Origin: Candidatus Microbacterium colombiense
Lineage (GTDB): Bacteria; Actinomycetota; Actinomycetes; Actinomycetales; Microbacteriaceae
Assembly (NCBI GenBank): GCA_029203165.1
Contig: CP119308.1
Coordinates: 372,001 to 436,000, forward strand
Length of the DNA stretch: 64,000 nucleotides
Direction: 5' to 3'
Shown: piece after piece, positions 24,493 through 32,353 of the stretch
How the letters are laid out: each line of letters starts with the position of its first letter
How positions within the stretch are numbered: position 1 is the stretch's first letter
Notes under the pieces: model-generated
Seen by the model: only the letters and a program-made list of their open reading frames with translations
Told to the model about the DNA's origin: nothing
The model's database searches: none
Position numbers and translations under genes: made by a program

Positions 24493-25746
24493 ATGCCTTC
24501 CGCCCTTCTGCGCCGTATCGGCGTCTGTCTTCTCATCGCCGCGCCGGCGATCGTCCTGCGCGTGCTGGGGATTCACCTGAACCCTGTCGTTGATCTCCTC
24601 ATCTTCGGTGCCGCCGTCGTCGCCGCCAGTTTCCTGCTGGCCTGGGCGGCAGAGGCCGCTCAGAAGGACATCTCCGGGGCGCTGGCGATAGCGATTCTCG
24701 CGCTCATCGCGGTGCTTCCCGAGTACGCCGTCGACTTGTACTACGCCTACCGATCCGGCTCCGAACCTGCCTACGAGCAGTTCGCCGCGGCCAACATGAC
24801 GGGCTCGAACCGACTGCTGCTGGGATTCGGGTGGCCGCTCGTGGTGATCGTGGCCCTTCTCGTCGCCAACCGAGGGCTGCGGCGAGGAAACCCCGCGCGC
24901 GCCCGGTTCCTGCGGCTGCCGAAGGAGTCTCGCCTGGATGTGGGCTTCCTTGCCGTGCTCGCCGTCGTCGCCTTCGCGATTCCCCTCCTCGGCCACATCC
25001 CGATCTGGTTCGGGCTCGTGCTCATCGCCATGTTCGTGTACTACCTCTGGAGAGCGAGTCAGACGCACAGCGATGCGGAAGAGGAATTCGTCGGACCGGC
25101 CAAGCTCATCGCCGAGATGCCCGGCCGTGTGCGTCGCCTGACCGTGATGAGCCTGTTCGTCGGGGCCGCGGTGATCATCCTCGCGTGCGCCGAGCCGTTC
25201 GCCGAGGCATTGGTCGCCTCCGGATCCTCGCTGGGCATCGACAGCTATTTCCTGGTGCAGTGGCTCGCGCCTCTCGCGTCCGAGGCGCCCGAGTTCATCA
25301 TCGCGGTGATGTTCGCGCTGCGCGGATGGGGAGCGGCAGCGATCGGCACGCTCATCGCGTCGAAGATCAATCAGTGGAGCCTGCTCGTGGGCTCCCTGCC
25401 GATCGCTCACTACTTCGGTGGCGGCGGCGGTGACCTCCCGCTGGACACCCGCCAGATCGAGGAGTTCGTGCTCACGGGCTCGCAGACCGTGATGGGAGTC
25501 GCGATCATCATCGCGTTGAGGTTCCACCTGTGGTCGGCCGTGTCTCTTGCCGCGATGTTCCTCGTGCAGTTCTTCGTGACGGACACCGGAGGGAGATATG
25601 TCCTCTCCGCCATCCACATCGCCGTCGCGGTCATCCTGCTCGTGATCAATCGCCGGGAGATCGTCCCCACCTTGCGTGCACCCTTCCTCCGGACAACCGC
25701 TCCGCCTCTGCAACCGAGCGCAGAGGCGGAGCGGGTCTCACCGTGA
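24493..25746 (+). CDS. CaCA-family cation (Ca2+/Mn2+):H+ or Na+ antiporter
   Basis: A 417-residue polytopic protein with two homologous halves, each carrying an alpha-repeat. Alpha-1 is ALIAVLPEYAVDLYYAY and alpha-2 is LAPLASEAPEFIIAVMFALR; the Pro-Glu pairs are the ion-coordinating residues of the Ca2+/cation antiporter superfamily. The ATG 24493 follows GGAG at 8 bp and lies downstream of the riboswitch. Regulation by a Mn2+ aptamer suggests export of manganese (perhaps also calcium) under excess. The alpha repeats diverge from the canonical G-N form, consistent with altered ion preference. Confidence 0.82.
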   Translation: MPSALLRRIGVCLLIAAPAIVLRVLGIHLNPVVDLLIFGAAVVAASFLLAWAAEAAQKDISGALAIAILALIAVLPEYAVDLYYAYRSGSEPAYEQFAAANMTGSNRLLLGFGWPLVVIVALLVANRGLRRGNPARARFLRLPKESRLDVGFLAVLAVVAFAIPLLGHIPIWFGLVLIAMFVYYLWRASQTHSDAEEEFVGPAKLIAEMPGRVRRLTVMSLFVGAAVIILACAEPFAEALVASGSSLGIDSYFLVQWLAPLASEAPEFIIAVMFALRGWGAAAIGTLIASKINQWSLLVGSLPIAHYFGGGGGDLPLDTRQIEEFVLTGSQTVMGVAIIIALRFHLWSAVSLAAMFLVQFFVTDTGGRYVLSAIHIAVAVILLVINRREIVPTLRAPFLRTTAPPLQPSAEAERVSP

Positions 25747-25755
25747 GGTGCCGCA

Positions 25756-27477
25756 TCACCCGAAGGTGAAGGAGTAGACCTCGACGCCTGCGCCGACGGT
25801 GAGATCGACCGTGCCGGTGGTCGCGGCATCCTTCAGCAGGCGATAGGAGTCAGGCGTGCCGTCGACGTCGATCGTCTGCGTCTTTCCGCCGTCGACCGTG
25901 AAGGTGACTGTGCCCTTGCCTGCGAGCACGACCCGCGCCTCCGCCGCCGTGTAGTTCAGGCGGATGTTCGCCTGGTCTCCCGTGGGCGTGGCGTACTGAG
26001 TCTCGATGGTCCAGTCGCCGTCGAGCGCGAAGGTGTCGGCGGGCTGATCCTTCGGGAAGGAGTAGGTGTCGTCGCCTCCGCTGTAGTCCGTCTTGCCGGC
26101 GTAGTTGACCTGCTTGGTCCACCCGAGGAAGGTCTCCGGGGTGATCGCCGTGATGTCGGGAGTGTCGTCCTTCACGTCGGTCGCGGCCGGGAGCTGCACG
26201 CCCGGGTCGGCATCTTCCAGGAGCTCGCGGATGAGCTTCTCGGTGGCGGCGTAGTGGCCTTCGCCGAACGAGATGTGCCGCACGGTGCCCTCGGCATCGA
26301 TCAGGTAATGCGCCGGCCAGTAGCGGTTGCGGTAGTTCGTCCAGGTCGACAGGTTGTTGTCGAGCGCGACCGGATACTCGATACCGAAGTTCTCTGCTCC
26401 GGCGCGCACGTTGTCGGCGTTCTTCTCGAATGCGTACTCGGGAGAGTGGATGCCGATGACCTGCAGGCCATCGTCCCGATAGGCCTCATCCCACGCCACG
26501 ACATGGGGCAGGCTGCGCTGGCAGTTGATGCACGAGTACGCCCAGAAGTCGATCAGCACGACCTTGCCCCGGAGCGATTCGAGATCGATGCCCTGCCCGT
26601 CGGGAGTGTTCAGCCACGACTCGATCCCCTTGATGCTGGGGGCCGTGCCGCACGACTCGAGCACGTCGGCGCCGTTGGTGCACTTGTCGAGATCCTTGTT
26701 CTCGTCGGTCACGATGCCGCCGAGGTCGAGCGCGTCCTGCACCTGGTCGTTGTCGGCGAGCTGCTCCTGCAGCGTCGAGGTGTAGTCCGGGAGCAGTCGC
26801 TGCAGCGCGGCGGGAACGTTGAAGACCAGTCCGATCGCGAGCGCGATCATCGCGACACCGGCGGCGATGCGCAGGCCGCGCTCGCGACCGCGGAACGCGC
26901 GGATGCGCTCGACCAGCCCTCGCCCGGCGAGGGCGAAGGCCAGGAGCGGGATGGCGACACCGATCGCGAACGACAGGGTCAGTGCGATGATCTCGGGGCC
27001 GATGCGTCCCGTCGATCCCGCCACGATGATCGCGGCGAGCACAGGACCGGCGCACGGCACGAACACCGCGCCGAGGGCGAGGCCCACCGCGAATCCGTTG
27101 CGCTGGTTGTTCACCTGGCGCTGGGGGATCCAGGAGAAGGGCTTCTCGAGCAGTCGCTCGACCGCCGGGATCAGCAGACCCACGCCGATCAGGATCAGCA
27201 CCCCGATGCCCACCCACCGGATGATGTCCTGCGGCAGTCCGAGCGCTCCCAGGATGACCGAGCCGATCAAGGTCACGATCGTGAACGAGGTGACCAGTCC
27301 GAGGATGACGAAGTACGGCCGCCAGCGGGATGCGGGTGGCGGTCCGTCGTCGGAGGTGGAGGTGCGCGCGGACTGCGCCCCGCCGGTGAGGAAGATGACC
27401 GGGAGCACCGGAAGGATGCACGGCGAGATGCCGGTGATCAGTCCTCCGAGGAAGCCGATGACGATGAGAGCAAGCAT
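25756..27477 (-). CDS. dipZ: DipZ: CcdA-type membrane domain fused to thioredoxin-like domain
   Basis: A 573-residue fusion. The N-terminal CcdA/DsbD-like membrane domain (1-230) has the redox cysteine motif GGLITGISPCILPVLPVIF and a second in GAVFVPCAGPVLAAI. An extracytoplasmic TlpA/thioredoxin-like domain follows (SLRGKVVLIDFWAYSCINCQ, active-site C-x-x-C), with ISFGEGHYAATEKLI. A C-terminal beta-sandwich (from about residue 430) is typical of actinobacterial DipZ. It moves electrons from cytoplasmic thioredoxin to the cell surface. Monocistronic, convergent with the cation antiporter. Confidence 0.93.
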   Translation of the reverse strand: MLALIVIGFLGGLITGISPCILPVLPVIFLTGGAQSARTSTSDDGPPPASRWRPYFVILGLVTSFTIVTLIGSVILGALGLPQDIIRWVGIGVLILIGVGLLIPAVERLLEKPFSWIPQRQVNNQRNGFAVGLALGAVFVPCAGPVLAAIIVAGSTGRIGPEIIALTLSFAIGVAIPLLAFALAGRGLVERIRAFRGRERGLRIAAGVAMIALAIGLVFNVPAALQRLLPDYTSTLQEQLADNDQVQDALDLGGIVTDENKDLDKCTNGADVLESCGTAPSIKGIESWLNTPDGQGIDLESLRGKVVLIDFWAYSCINCQRSLPHVVAWDEAYRDDGLQVIGIHSPEYAFEKNADNVRAGAENFGIEYPVALDNNLSTWTNYRNRYWPAHYLIDAEGTVRHISFGEGHYAATEKLIRELLEDADPGVQLPAATDVKDDTPDITAITPETFLGWTKQVNYAGKTDYSGGDDTYSFPKDQPADTFALDGDWTIETQYATPTGDQANIRLNYTAAEARVVLAGKGTVTFTVDGGKTQTIDVDGTPDSYRLLKDAATTGTVDLTVGAGVEVYSFTFG

Positions 27478-27592
27478 GGGATCCCCCGTATGGTCGATGC
27501 CAGCTGTTCGTCACGATCTGCGGAACGGATTGGATCTGTGGCGCGCGAATACGGGTTTCGGGTGTCAGAAAACCCGCGTGTGCGAATCGTGC

Positions 27593-28195
27593 TCATCCCT
27601 TGAGGTGCGTCCTCAGTGACGTGACGAGCAGCTCCAGCCCCAGTTCGAACGTGCGATCCGACCGCGCGGTGCCGCGCTCGGCGCCGTCGAGCATCCGCCC
27701 GAGTGTGCGGGTCTCGTCCTGCGGTTGCCACACGTCATCGGGTGAGGCCAGGTCGAGGCCGAAGCCGATGGCGAACGCATCGATCACGGCGATCACCGCG
27801 AGGATCTCCTCTTCCGGGAATCCGCCGTCGAGCAGCACGGTCGCCAGGTCGTCGTAGGCGGCGATGACGGCCGGGTGTGTGATCGTCTTGCCCACGAGCA
27901 GCGGAACCAGCAGCGGATGATCCGCGTACATCCGGCGCTGCGAGCGGAGGAGCGACACGAGATGCACGTCCCACGGGTCCTCGTCCGGTTCCACGCGGTA
28001 GTCCTCCACGAGCCGGCCGCGCATCAGCTCGACGATCTCGTCCATCCCCCCGACGTGGTTGTAGAGAGAGGAGGGGCGCACGCCGAGTTCACGTGCGATC
28101 GCGTTGACCCCGAACGGCTCTCCCGCCTTCGAGAGCGAGAGGGCGGCCGCCCCGATGATCTCGGGGGACAGCAGCGGGGTGGACGGCCGGGGCAT
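27593..28195 (-). CDS. TetR-family transcriptional regulator
   Basis: A 200-residue TetR protein. The helix-turn-helix is FGVNAIARELGVRPSSLYNHV, followed by GGMDEIVELMRGRLVEDY. The C-terminal part (RRMYADHPLLVPLLVGKTIT onwards) is the TetR_C_1-like ligand domain. It faces an MFS transporter/amidohydrolase pair, with 17-bp direct repeats in the gap, and is probably their repressor. It is followed by a hairpin (CGGGTTTC / GAAAACCCG near 27557-27578) that may terminate it. Confidence 0.9.
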   Translation of the reverse strand: MPRPSTPLLSPEIIGAAALSLSKAGEPFGVNAIARELGVRPSSLYNHVGGMDEIVELMRGRLVEDYRVEPDEDPWDVHLVSLLRSQRRMYADHPLLVPLLVGKTITHPAVIAAYDDLATVLLDGGFPEEEILAVIAVIDAFAIGFGLDLASPDDVWQPQDETRTLGRMLDGAERGTARSDRTFELGLELLVTSLRTHLKG

Positions 28196-28269
28196 GGACC
28201 CTCTCCTTCGACGATCGAATCTCCGTGAATCGGGGTCTTCCCACGAGTGCCCCTCCTGTGCATAATAGT

Positions 28270-28301
28270 GAACACCATTCGTTTACGAACACCATTCGTT
28301 T
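28270..28301. promoter_or_regulatory. Tandem operator repeats for the TetR at 27593
   Basis: GAACACCATTCGTTT occurs at 28270-28284 and 28287-28301 (17-bp period). The junction TTCGTTTACGAA (28279-28290) is palindromic except at its two central positions. The repeats sit between the TetR gene and the divergent MFS gene, where an operator is expected, and overlap an AT-rich stretch that could hold the promoter. Confidence 0.7.
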
Positions 28302-28378
28302 TCGGATCGGATGCTCCACCGCACTCTCCAGCACCACCCTCCGCGCACATCGTCGTGCCCCACCCCTCCTGGAGTCTC

Positions 28379-29623
28379 ATGACCATCACCGACCTGAGCA
28401 CCCGCGTCCCGCTCCGACTGCCCACCGCCACCGCCACATTCGCGATCGGCATCGCGGGCTATCTCGGCGTGAACCTCTCGCCCTACATGATCACCGCCGC
28501 GCAGACCGGCCTCGGCATCGATGTGCTCACCGCGAGCTGGCTCGTGACGGCGACCCTGCTGCTCACGGCCGTGACCGGACTGAGCATCGCACCACTGTGC
28601 GCCGGGCCGCGCCGCCTGGCCGTCGCGCGCACCGGCCTGGCGATCGCCGCGCTCGGATTCGCCGCCGCCGCGTTCCTCCCCGCCGTGATGGTGCCCGCTC
28701 TGCTCATCGGCGGAATCGGTGCCGGTGGTGCGGTCGCCGCATCCGGGGCCGCGCTCGCCGCCTTCCGCAATCCCGACCGCGTCGCCGGGTTCAACGGACT
28801 CGCCAACCGCGGCATCATCACGATCGTGCTCGCGGTCATCCCGCTGATCGGGCTCGCACCGATCGACGTGTTCGGCACGCTCGCCCTGTTCAGCGTGATC
28901 GGCATCGTCGTCTCCGCCTGGCTGCCGTCCGCTCCCGTCGCCGACCCGCAGGCTGCGGCCGCCGTCGCCGAGGCCATGCCCATCGAGGTGCCGCCCACCG
29001 GCGCGGTCCGCGTCTCACCGGCGCGCTCTCGCACCACCACGATCGCCGGGTTCGTGCTGCTCGTCGTGTTCGCGCTGTGGGCGGTGAGCGAAGACTCGCT
29101 GTGGGCCATGGCCGGGATCATGGGCGCCGACCAGGCTGGACTCACCCCGGAGGGACTCGGCCTCGCACTCAGCGGAGCGACCGCGGGGGGTCTGCTCGGT
29201 TCTCTCCTGCTCATGGTCGTCGGGTCCCGCCTCGGTCGCGCCGTGCCGCTCATCGTGCTGCTCGTGCTGGGCGGCGTGCTCAAGATCGTCGAAGGCTTCG
29301 TGACCGACCCGACCGGGTTCATCGTCGTGTTCATCGCCTGGAACACGATCTATGCCATCGCGTTCATGTACTTCGTCGCGACCTCCGCAGCGCTCGACGC
29401 CGACGGTCGGTGGTCGGGTCCTCTTCTGGCCGTCTACCTCGTGGGCTCGGCGCTCACCCCGGTGATCGGCGCCGCGCTTGTCGGCCTTCTCGGCTACCAG
29501 GGTTTCGCGACCGCGCTCGGTGTCGCGAGCTTCGTGCTGGCGATCCCGGCGGGAGCCGTCGCGCTCGCCTCGACTCGCGCGGAACGCTCCCTGCACACCC
29601 CGATCCCGGCGACCGTCGCATGA
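28379..29623 (+). CDS. MFS transporter
   Basis: A 414-residue major facilitator with 11-12 hydrophobic helices, starting with TATFAIGIAGYLGVNLSPYM and ending with LVASTRAE-type polar tail. No strong sugar- or drug-family motif was seen. The ATG 28379 has GGAG at 28371-28374. Its stop overlaps the amidohydrolase start (ATGA 29620-29623), so transporter and hydrolase are co-translated. It probably imports the amide or carbamate-like compound hydrolysed by the partner. Likely regulated by the adjacent TetR. Confidence 0.85.
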   Translation: MTITDLSTRVPLRLPTATATFAIGIAGYLGVNLSPYMITAAQTGLGIDVLTASWLVTATLLLTAVTGLSIAPLCAGPRRLAVARTGLAIAALGFAAAAFLPAVMVPALLIGGIGAGGAVAASGAALAAFRNPDRVAGFNGLANRGIITIVLAVIPLIGLAPIDVFGTLALFSVIGIVVSAWLPSAPVADPQAAAAVAEAMPIEVPPTGAVRVSPARSRTTTIAGFVLLVVFALWAVSEDSLWAMAGIMGADQAGLTPEGLGLALSGATAGGLLGSLLLMVVGSRLGRAVPLIVLLVLGGVLKIVEGFVTDPTGFIVVFIAWNTIYAIAFMYFVATSAALDADGRWSGPLLAVYLVGSALTPVIGAALVGLLGYQGFATALGVASFVLAIPAGAVALASTRAERSLHTPIPATVA

Positions 29624-31212
29624 CCCGCACGCTGTACCGCAATGCCCGCTTCTTCCTCGACGAGGGCGAGGGGCTCCCCGCCGAGGCCGTCGTCGTCGAA
29701 CACGGCACCTTCGTCTTCGTCGGAGCGGAGGTGGATGCTCCCGGCGCCGATGCCGTCGTCGATCTCGCCGGCCGCACCGTCCTGCCCGGCTTCATCGACG
29801 CCCACACCCATCTGCTGATGTTGGGCGACGCACTCGGACAGGTCGGCCTCACGGATGCCGCATCGCTCGTGGCGATCCAGGAGCGGCTGGTGGCCGCGCA
29901 CCACTCGGCCACCGACGCACTGCGCGGGCGCGGCTGGTTGTTCGACGCGATCCCGGGCGGCGCCCCGACCGCCGCGATGATCGACGCCGTGGTCGTCGAC
30001 ATCCCGGTGTATCTCGACGCGAACGATTACCACTCCTGCTGGGTCAACACCGCGGCGCTGGTCGAGCTCGGCATCACCCGCGACACCCCCGATCCGATCG
30101 GCGGACGCATCGAACGTGGTCCCGACGGCGAGGCCACCGGCATGCTCTACGAGACGGCCGCGCAGCAGTACGCGTGGGCTCACCGCGACGCGACCGCCAC
30201 CGACGCGCAGCGCGACGCCGGCGTCGATCGGGTCGTGGCCTCGTACCTCGCGGCCGGCGTCACGGGAGCCGTCGACATGGCGTTCGACGAGCTCGGACTC
30301 GCGGCGTTGGGGCGGGCGGCCGAGCGCGACGCCCTCCCGCTGCGGATCGCGGCGCACTGGTTCGTCGGCAACACCGGAGACGATGAGGCGAATCTCGCGC
30401 AGGTCGCTCGTGCCGCAGCGCAGGCGACCGCCCAGAGCGCCGGCGTGCGGGTCATCGGCATCAAGCTGGTGCTCGACGGCACGATCGACGCCTGCACCGC
30501 CGCGATGACAGCACCGTATGCCGACGGATCGAACGCTGGTCCGATCTGGCCGGCCGAGCGTCTGTTGCCCGTGGTGGCCGCCGCCGACGCCGCAGGGCTG
30601 CAGATCGCGATGCATGCGATCGGCGACGACGCGAGCACGCTCGCGCTTGATGCGATCGAGCACGCCATCGCGGTGAACGGCGGCATCCCCCGCCGCCACC
30701 GGATCGAGCACCTGGAGTATGCGGCCCCGGGCACGGCCGAGCGGATGGCGCGGCTCGGGGTGACCGCGTCGATGCAGCCCGTGCACGCCGACCCCGCGAT
30801 CTTCGCCAACTGGGCCGCCCAGCTCGGCGACGACCGGGTCGATCGGGCGTTCGCGTGGCCGGAGTACGAGGATGCCGGCGCGCTGCTCGCCTTCTCGACC
30901 GACGCGCCGACGGCGCCCCTCGAGGCGCTCGCGAACATGTACGTCGCGGCGACCAGGGCGTCGGCGCTGGACACGAGTGTGCCGGCGGTGCATCCGCAGT
31001 ACGCGCTGCCGCTCGGGCGAGCCATCGCGCACGCGACCCGCGATGCCGCGGCATCCATCGGTGAGGGTGGGTCTCACGGTCGCATCGCCGAGGGGTACGC
31101 CGCCGACTTCATCGTGCTCGACGCCGACCCGTTCGCCTCGGGGCCCGCGTCGCTGCTCACGGCGAACGTCGTGCGCACGGTGATCGCGGGCCGCACGGCG
31201 TACGAGCGCTGA
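29620..31212 (+). CDS. Amidohydrolase family protein (YtcJ/amidohydrolase 3 type)
   Basis: A 530-residue metal-dependent hydrolase. The N-terminal metal motif H-x-H is in VLPGFIDAHTHLLMLG. Other barrel landmarks are GIKLVLDGTIDACTAAM, the metal His in LQIAMHAIGDDASTLAL, HRIEHLEYA and the catalytic Asp in LLAFSTDAPTAPLEAL. The C-terminus returns to the small beta domain (GRIAEGYAADFIVLDADPF). YtcJ relatives hydrolyse N-formyl or amide bonds of varied compounds. Co-translation with an MFS transporter and TetR control suggest a catabolic or detoxification unit for one substrate, not identifiable here. Confidence 0.87.
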   Translation: MTRTLYRNARFFLDEGEGLPAEAVVVEHGTFVFVGAEVDAPGADAVVDLAGRTVLPGFIDAHTHLLMLGDALGQVGLTDAASLVAIQERLVAAHHSATDALRGRGWLFDAIPGGAPTAAMIDAVVVDIPVYLDANDYHSCWVNTAALVELGITRDTPDPIGGRIERGPDGEATGMLYETAAQQYAWAHRDATATDAQRDAGVDRVVASYLAAGVTGAVDMAFDELGLAALGRAAERDALPLRIAAHWFVGNTGDDEANLAQVARAAAQATAQSAGVRVIGIKLVLDGTIDACTAAMTAPYADGSNAGPIWPAERLLPVVAAADAAGLQIAMHAIGDDASTLALDAIEHAIAVNGGIPRRHRIEHLEYAAPGTAERMARLGVTASMQPVHADPAIFANWAAQLGDDRVDRAFAWPEYEDAGALLAFSTDAPTAPLEALANMYVAATRASALDTSVPAVHPQYALPLGRAIAHATRDAAASIGEGGSHGRIAEGYAADFIVLDADPFASGPASLLTANVVRTVIAGRTAYER

Positions 31213-31233
31213 CCGCGGCGCCGGGCGGCAGGT

Positions 31234-31319
31234 GAGCACAACTTCGGATGCCGCGGCCGACACTCCGCGGCATCCGGTGCTTGCGCGGGGTGTCGGGGCC
31301 GAGGTCCGAAGTCGTGCAC
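31234..31319. repeat. Nested intergenic palindrome between convergent genes
   Basis: The outer arms GAGCACAACTTCGGA (31234-31248) and TCCGAAGTCGTGCAC (31305-31319) match at 13 of 15 positions. Inside, GGATGCCGCGG (31246-31256) pairs perfectly with CCGCGGCATCC (31265-31275). Shared with the element at 9274-9354 are the AACTTC arm end and a GCATCCGGT segment following the inner hairpin. It lies between convergent genes. Confidence 0.7.
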
Positions 31320-31341
31320 GAGCGCTAGGCCCGACGCCGCA

Positions 31342-32346
31342 TCACTCCCCGGAGTTGCTCTTGAACTGACGCTCCCAATCGCGCAGCTCGGAGCGTCCGA
31401 TCAGCGAGTCGAGCGACACCTGGAACATCAGGCCCTTGCGCGCGTTGACCTGCTTGATGTTGTCGACGATCTGCGTCGAGACTGCGGTGAGAGCCTCGCG
31501 CACCTCGCCGATGCGCTCGTCCGGCGCGTCCCACAGCTCGGGATGCGTGAGCAGATCGAGCAGGTAGTCGCGGTCGAGCGCCGCCACGAGCCGTGCCAGC
31601 TTGTCGGAGTACTCGGCCTCGGCCAGCGAGCTCTGGTGCTCGCCGGCCTTCGCGCCGAGCCGTGCGAACAGCTGCTCGACGTGCGAGGCGAGCGCATCGA
31701 TGCCTGTGGCGGTCTCCGCGGCGACGGGATGGCCCGGAAGTCCCGCGTAGTCGACCCGCAGCTCGCGCAGGCGGTCCACGCGCGCGCGGATCGCCGGGGG
31801 CATGCCGCCCTCGATCGCGACGGGGGCCCTGCGCCGCCGGCGGGCGAGCACGCCGATGGCGGTCACGGCGACGGCGACGACGACCACGCCGCCGATGACG
31901 CCGGGCACCAGCAGTCCGGCCGCGCCGTCGCCGCCGGACGGAGCATCCGGCATCTCGGCGGAGATCTGCTGCACGGTCTCGGTGAGCGCGGTCTGCACGT
32001 CGCCCCCGGCCGCCGTCTCGTTCTGGTTGGCGATGCGCATGGCCTCGTCGCCGTCGATCGCGACCGAATCCGCCTGCAGGTCGCCGTCGAGCGCGATCAC
32101 GACCGTCTTGTATCCCGACGACCCGGTGATCTGGTCGAGCACCCAGGTCGAGTAGGGGTTGTCGAGCTTCGCATCCGCGGGCAGCACGACCACGGCGATC
32201 GATCCGTCGGCCGGCACCGTGCTCTCCAGTGCCGCCTGCAGTTTCGCTGCGCCGGCGACCTCGGGCGACACGTAGACGCTGTTCGTCTGGAGGCCCGACA
32301 GGGCGTCGTCGACCAGGCTGTTCCCGGATGCTGCGGCGATGTTCAT
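31342..32346 (-). CDS. Single-pass membrane protein, partner of the vWA lipoprotein
   Basis: A 334-residue protein. The N-terminal extracytoplasmic domain of about 160 residues (VSPEVAGAAKLQAALESTV, GSIAVVVLPADAKLDNPY, GDEAMRIANQNET) is followed by one membrane helix (GVIGGVVVVAVAVTAIGVLA), an RRRRR stop-transfer and a cytoplasmic helical domain (about 185-334; FARLGAKAGEHQSSLAEAEY, YLLDLLTHPELWDAP). No N-terminal signal sequence is obvious, so the first residues may be mis-started. It starts 7 bp after the vWA gene stop, so the two are one unit. Function unknown; it may pass a surface signal inward. Confidence 0.7.
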   Translation of the reverse strand: MNIAAASGNSLVDDALSGLQTNSVYVSPEVAGAAKLQAALESTVPADGSIAVVVLPADAKLDNPYSTWVLDQITGSSGYKTVVIALDGDLQADSVAIDGDEAMRIANQNETAAGGDVQTALTETVQQISAEMPDAPSGGDGAAGLLVPGVIGGVVVVAVAVTAIGVLARRRRRAPVAIEGGMPPAIRARVDRLRELRVDYAGLPGHPVAAETATGIDALASHVEQLFARLGAKAGEHQSSLAEAEYSDKLARLVAALDRDYLLDLLTHPELWDAPDERIGEVREALTAVSTQIVDNIKQVNARKGLMFQVSLDSLIGRSELRDWERQFKSNSGE

Positions 32347-32353
32347 CCGCACC

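Noticed and set aside
24292..25713. 473-residue minus-strand frame opposite the cation antiporter
   Set aside because: Antisense shadow; the plus strand has the riboswitch and the alpha repeats.
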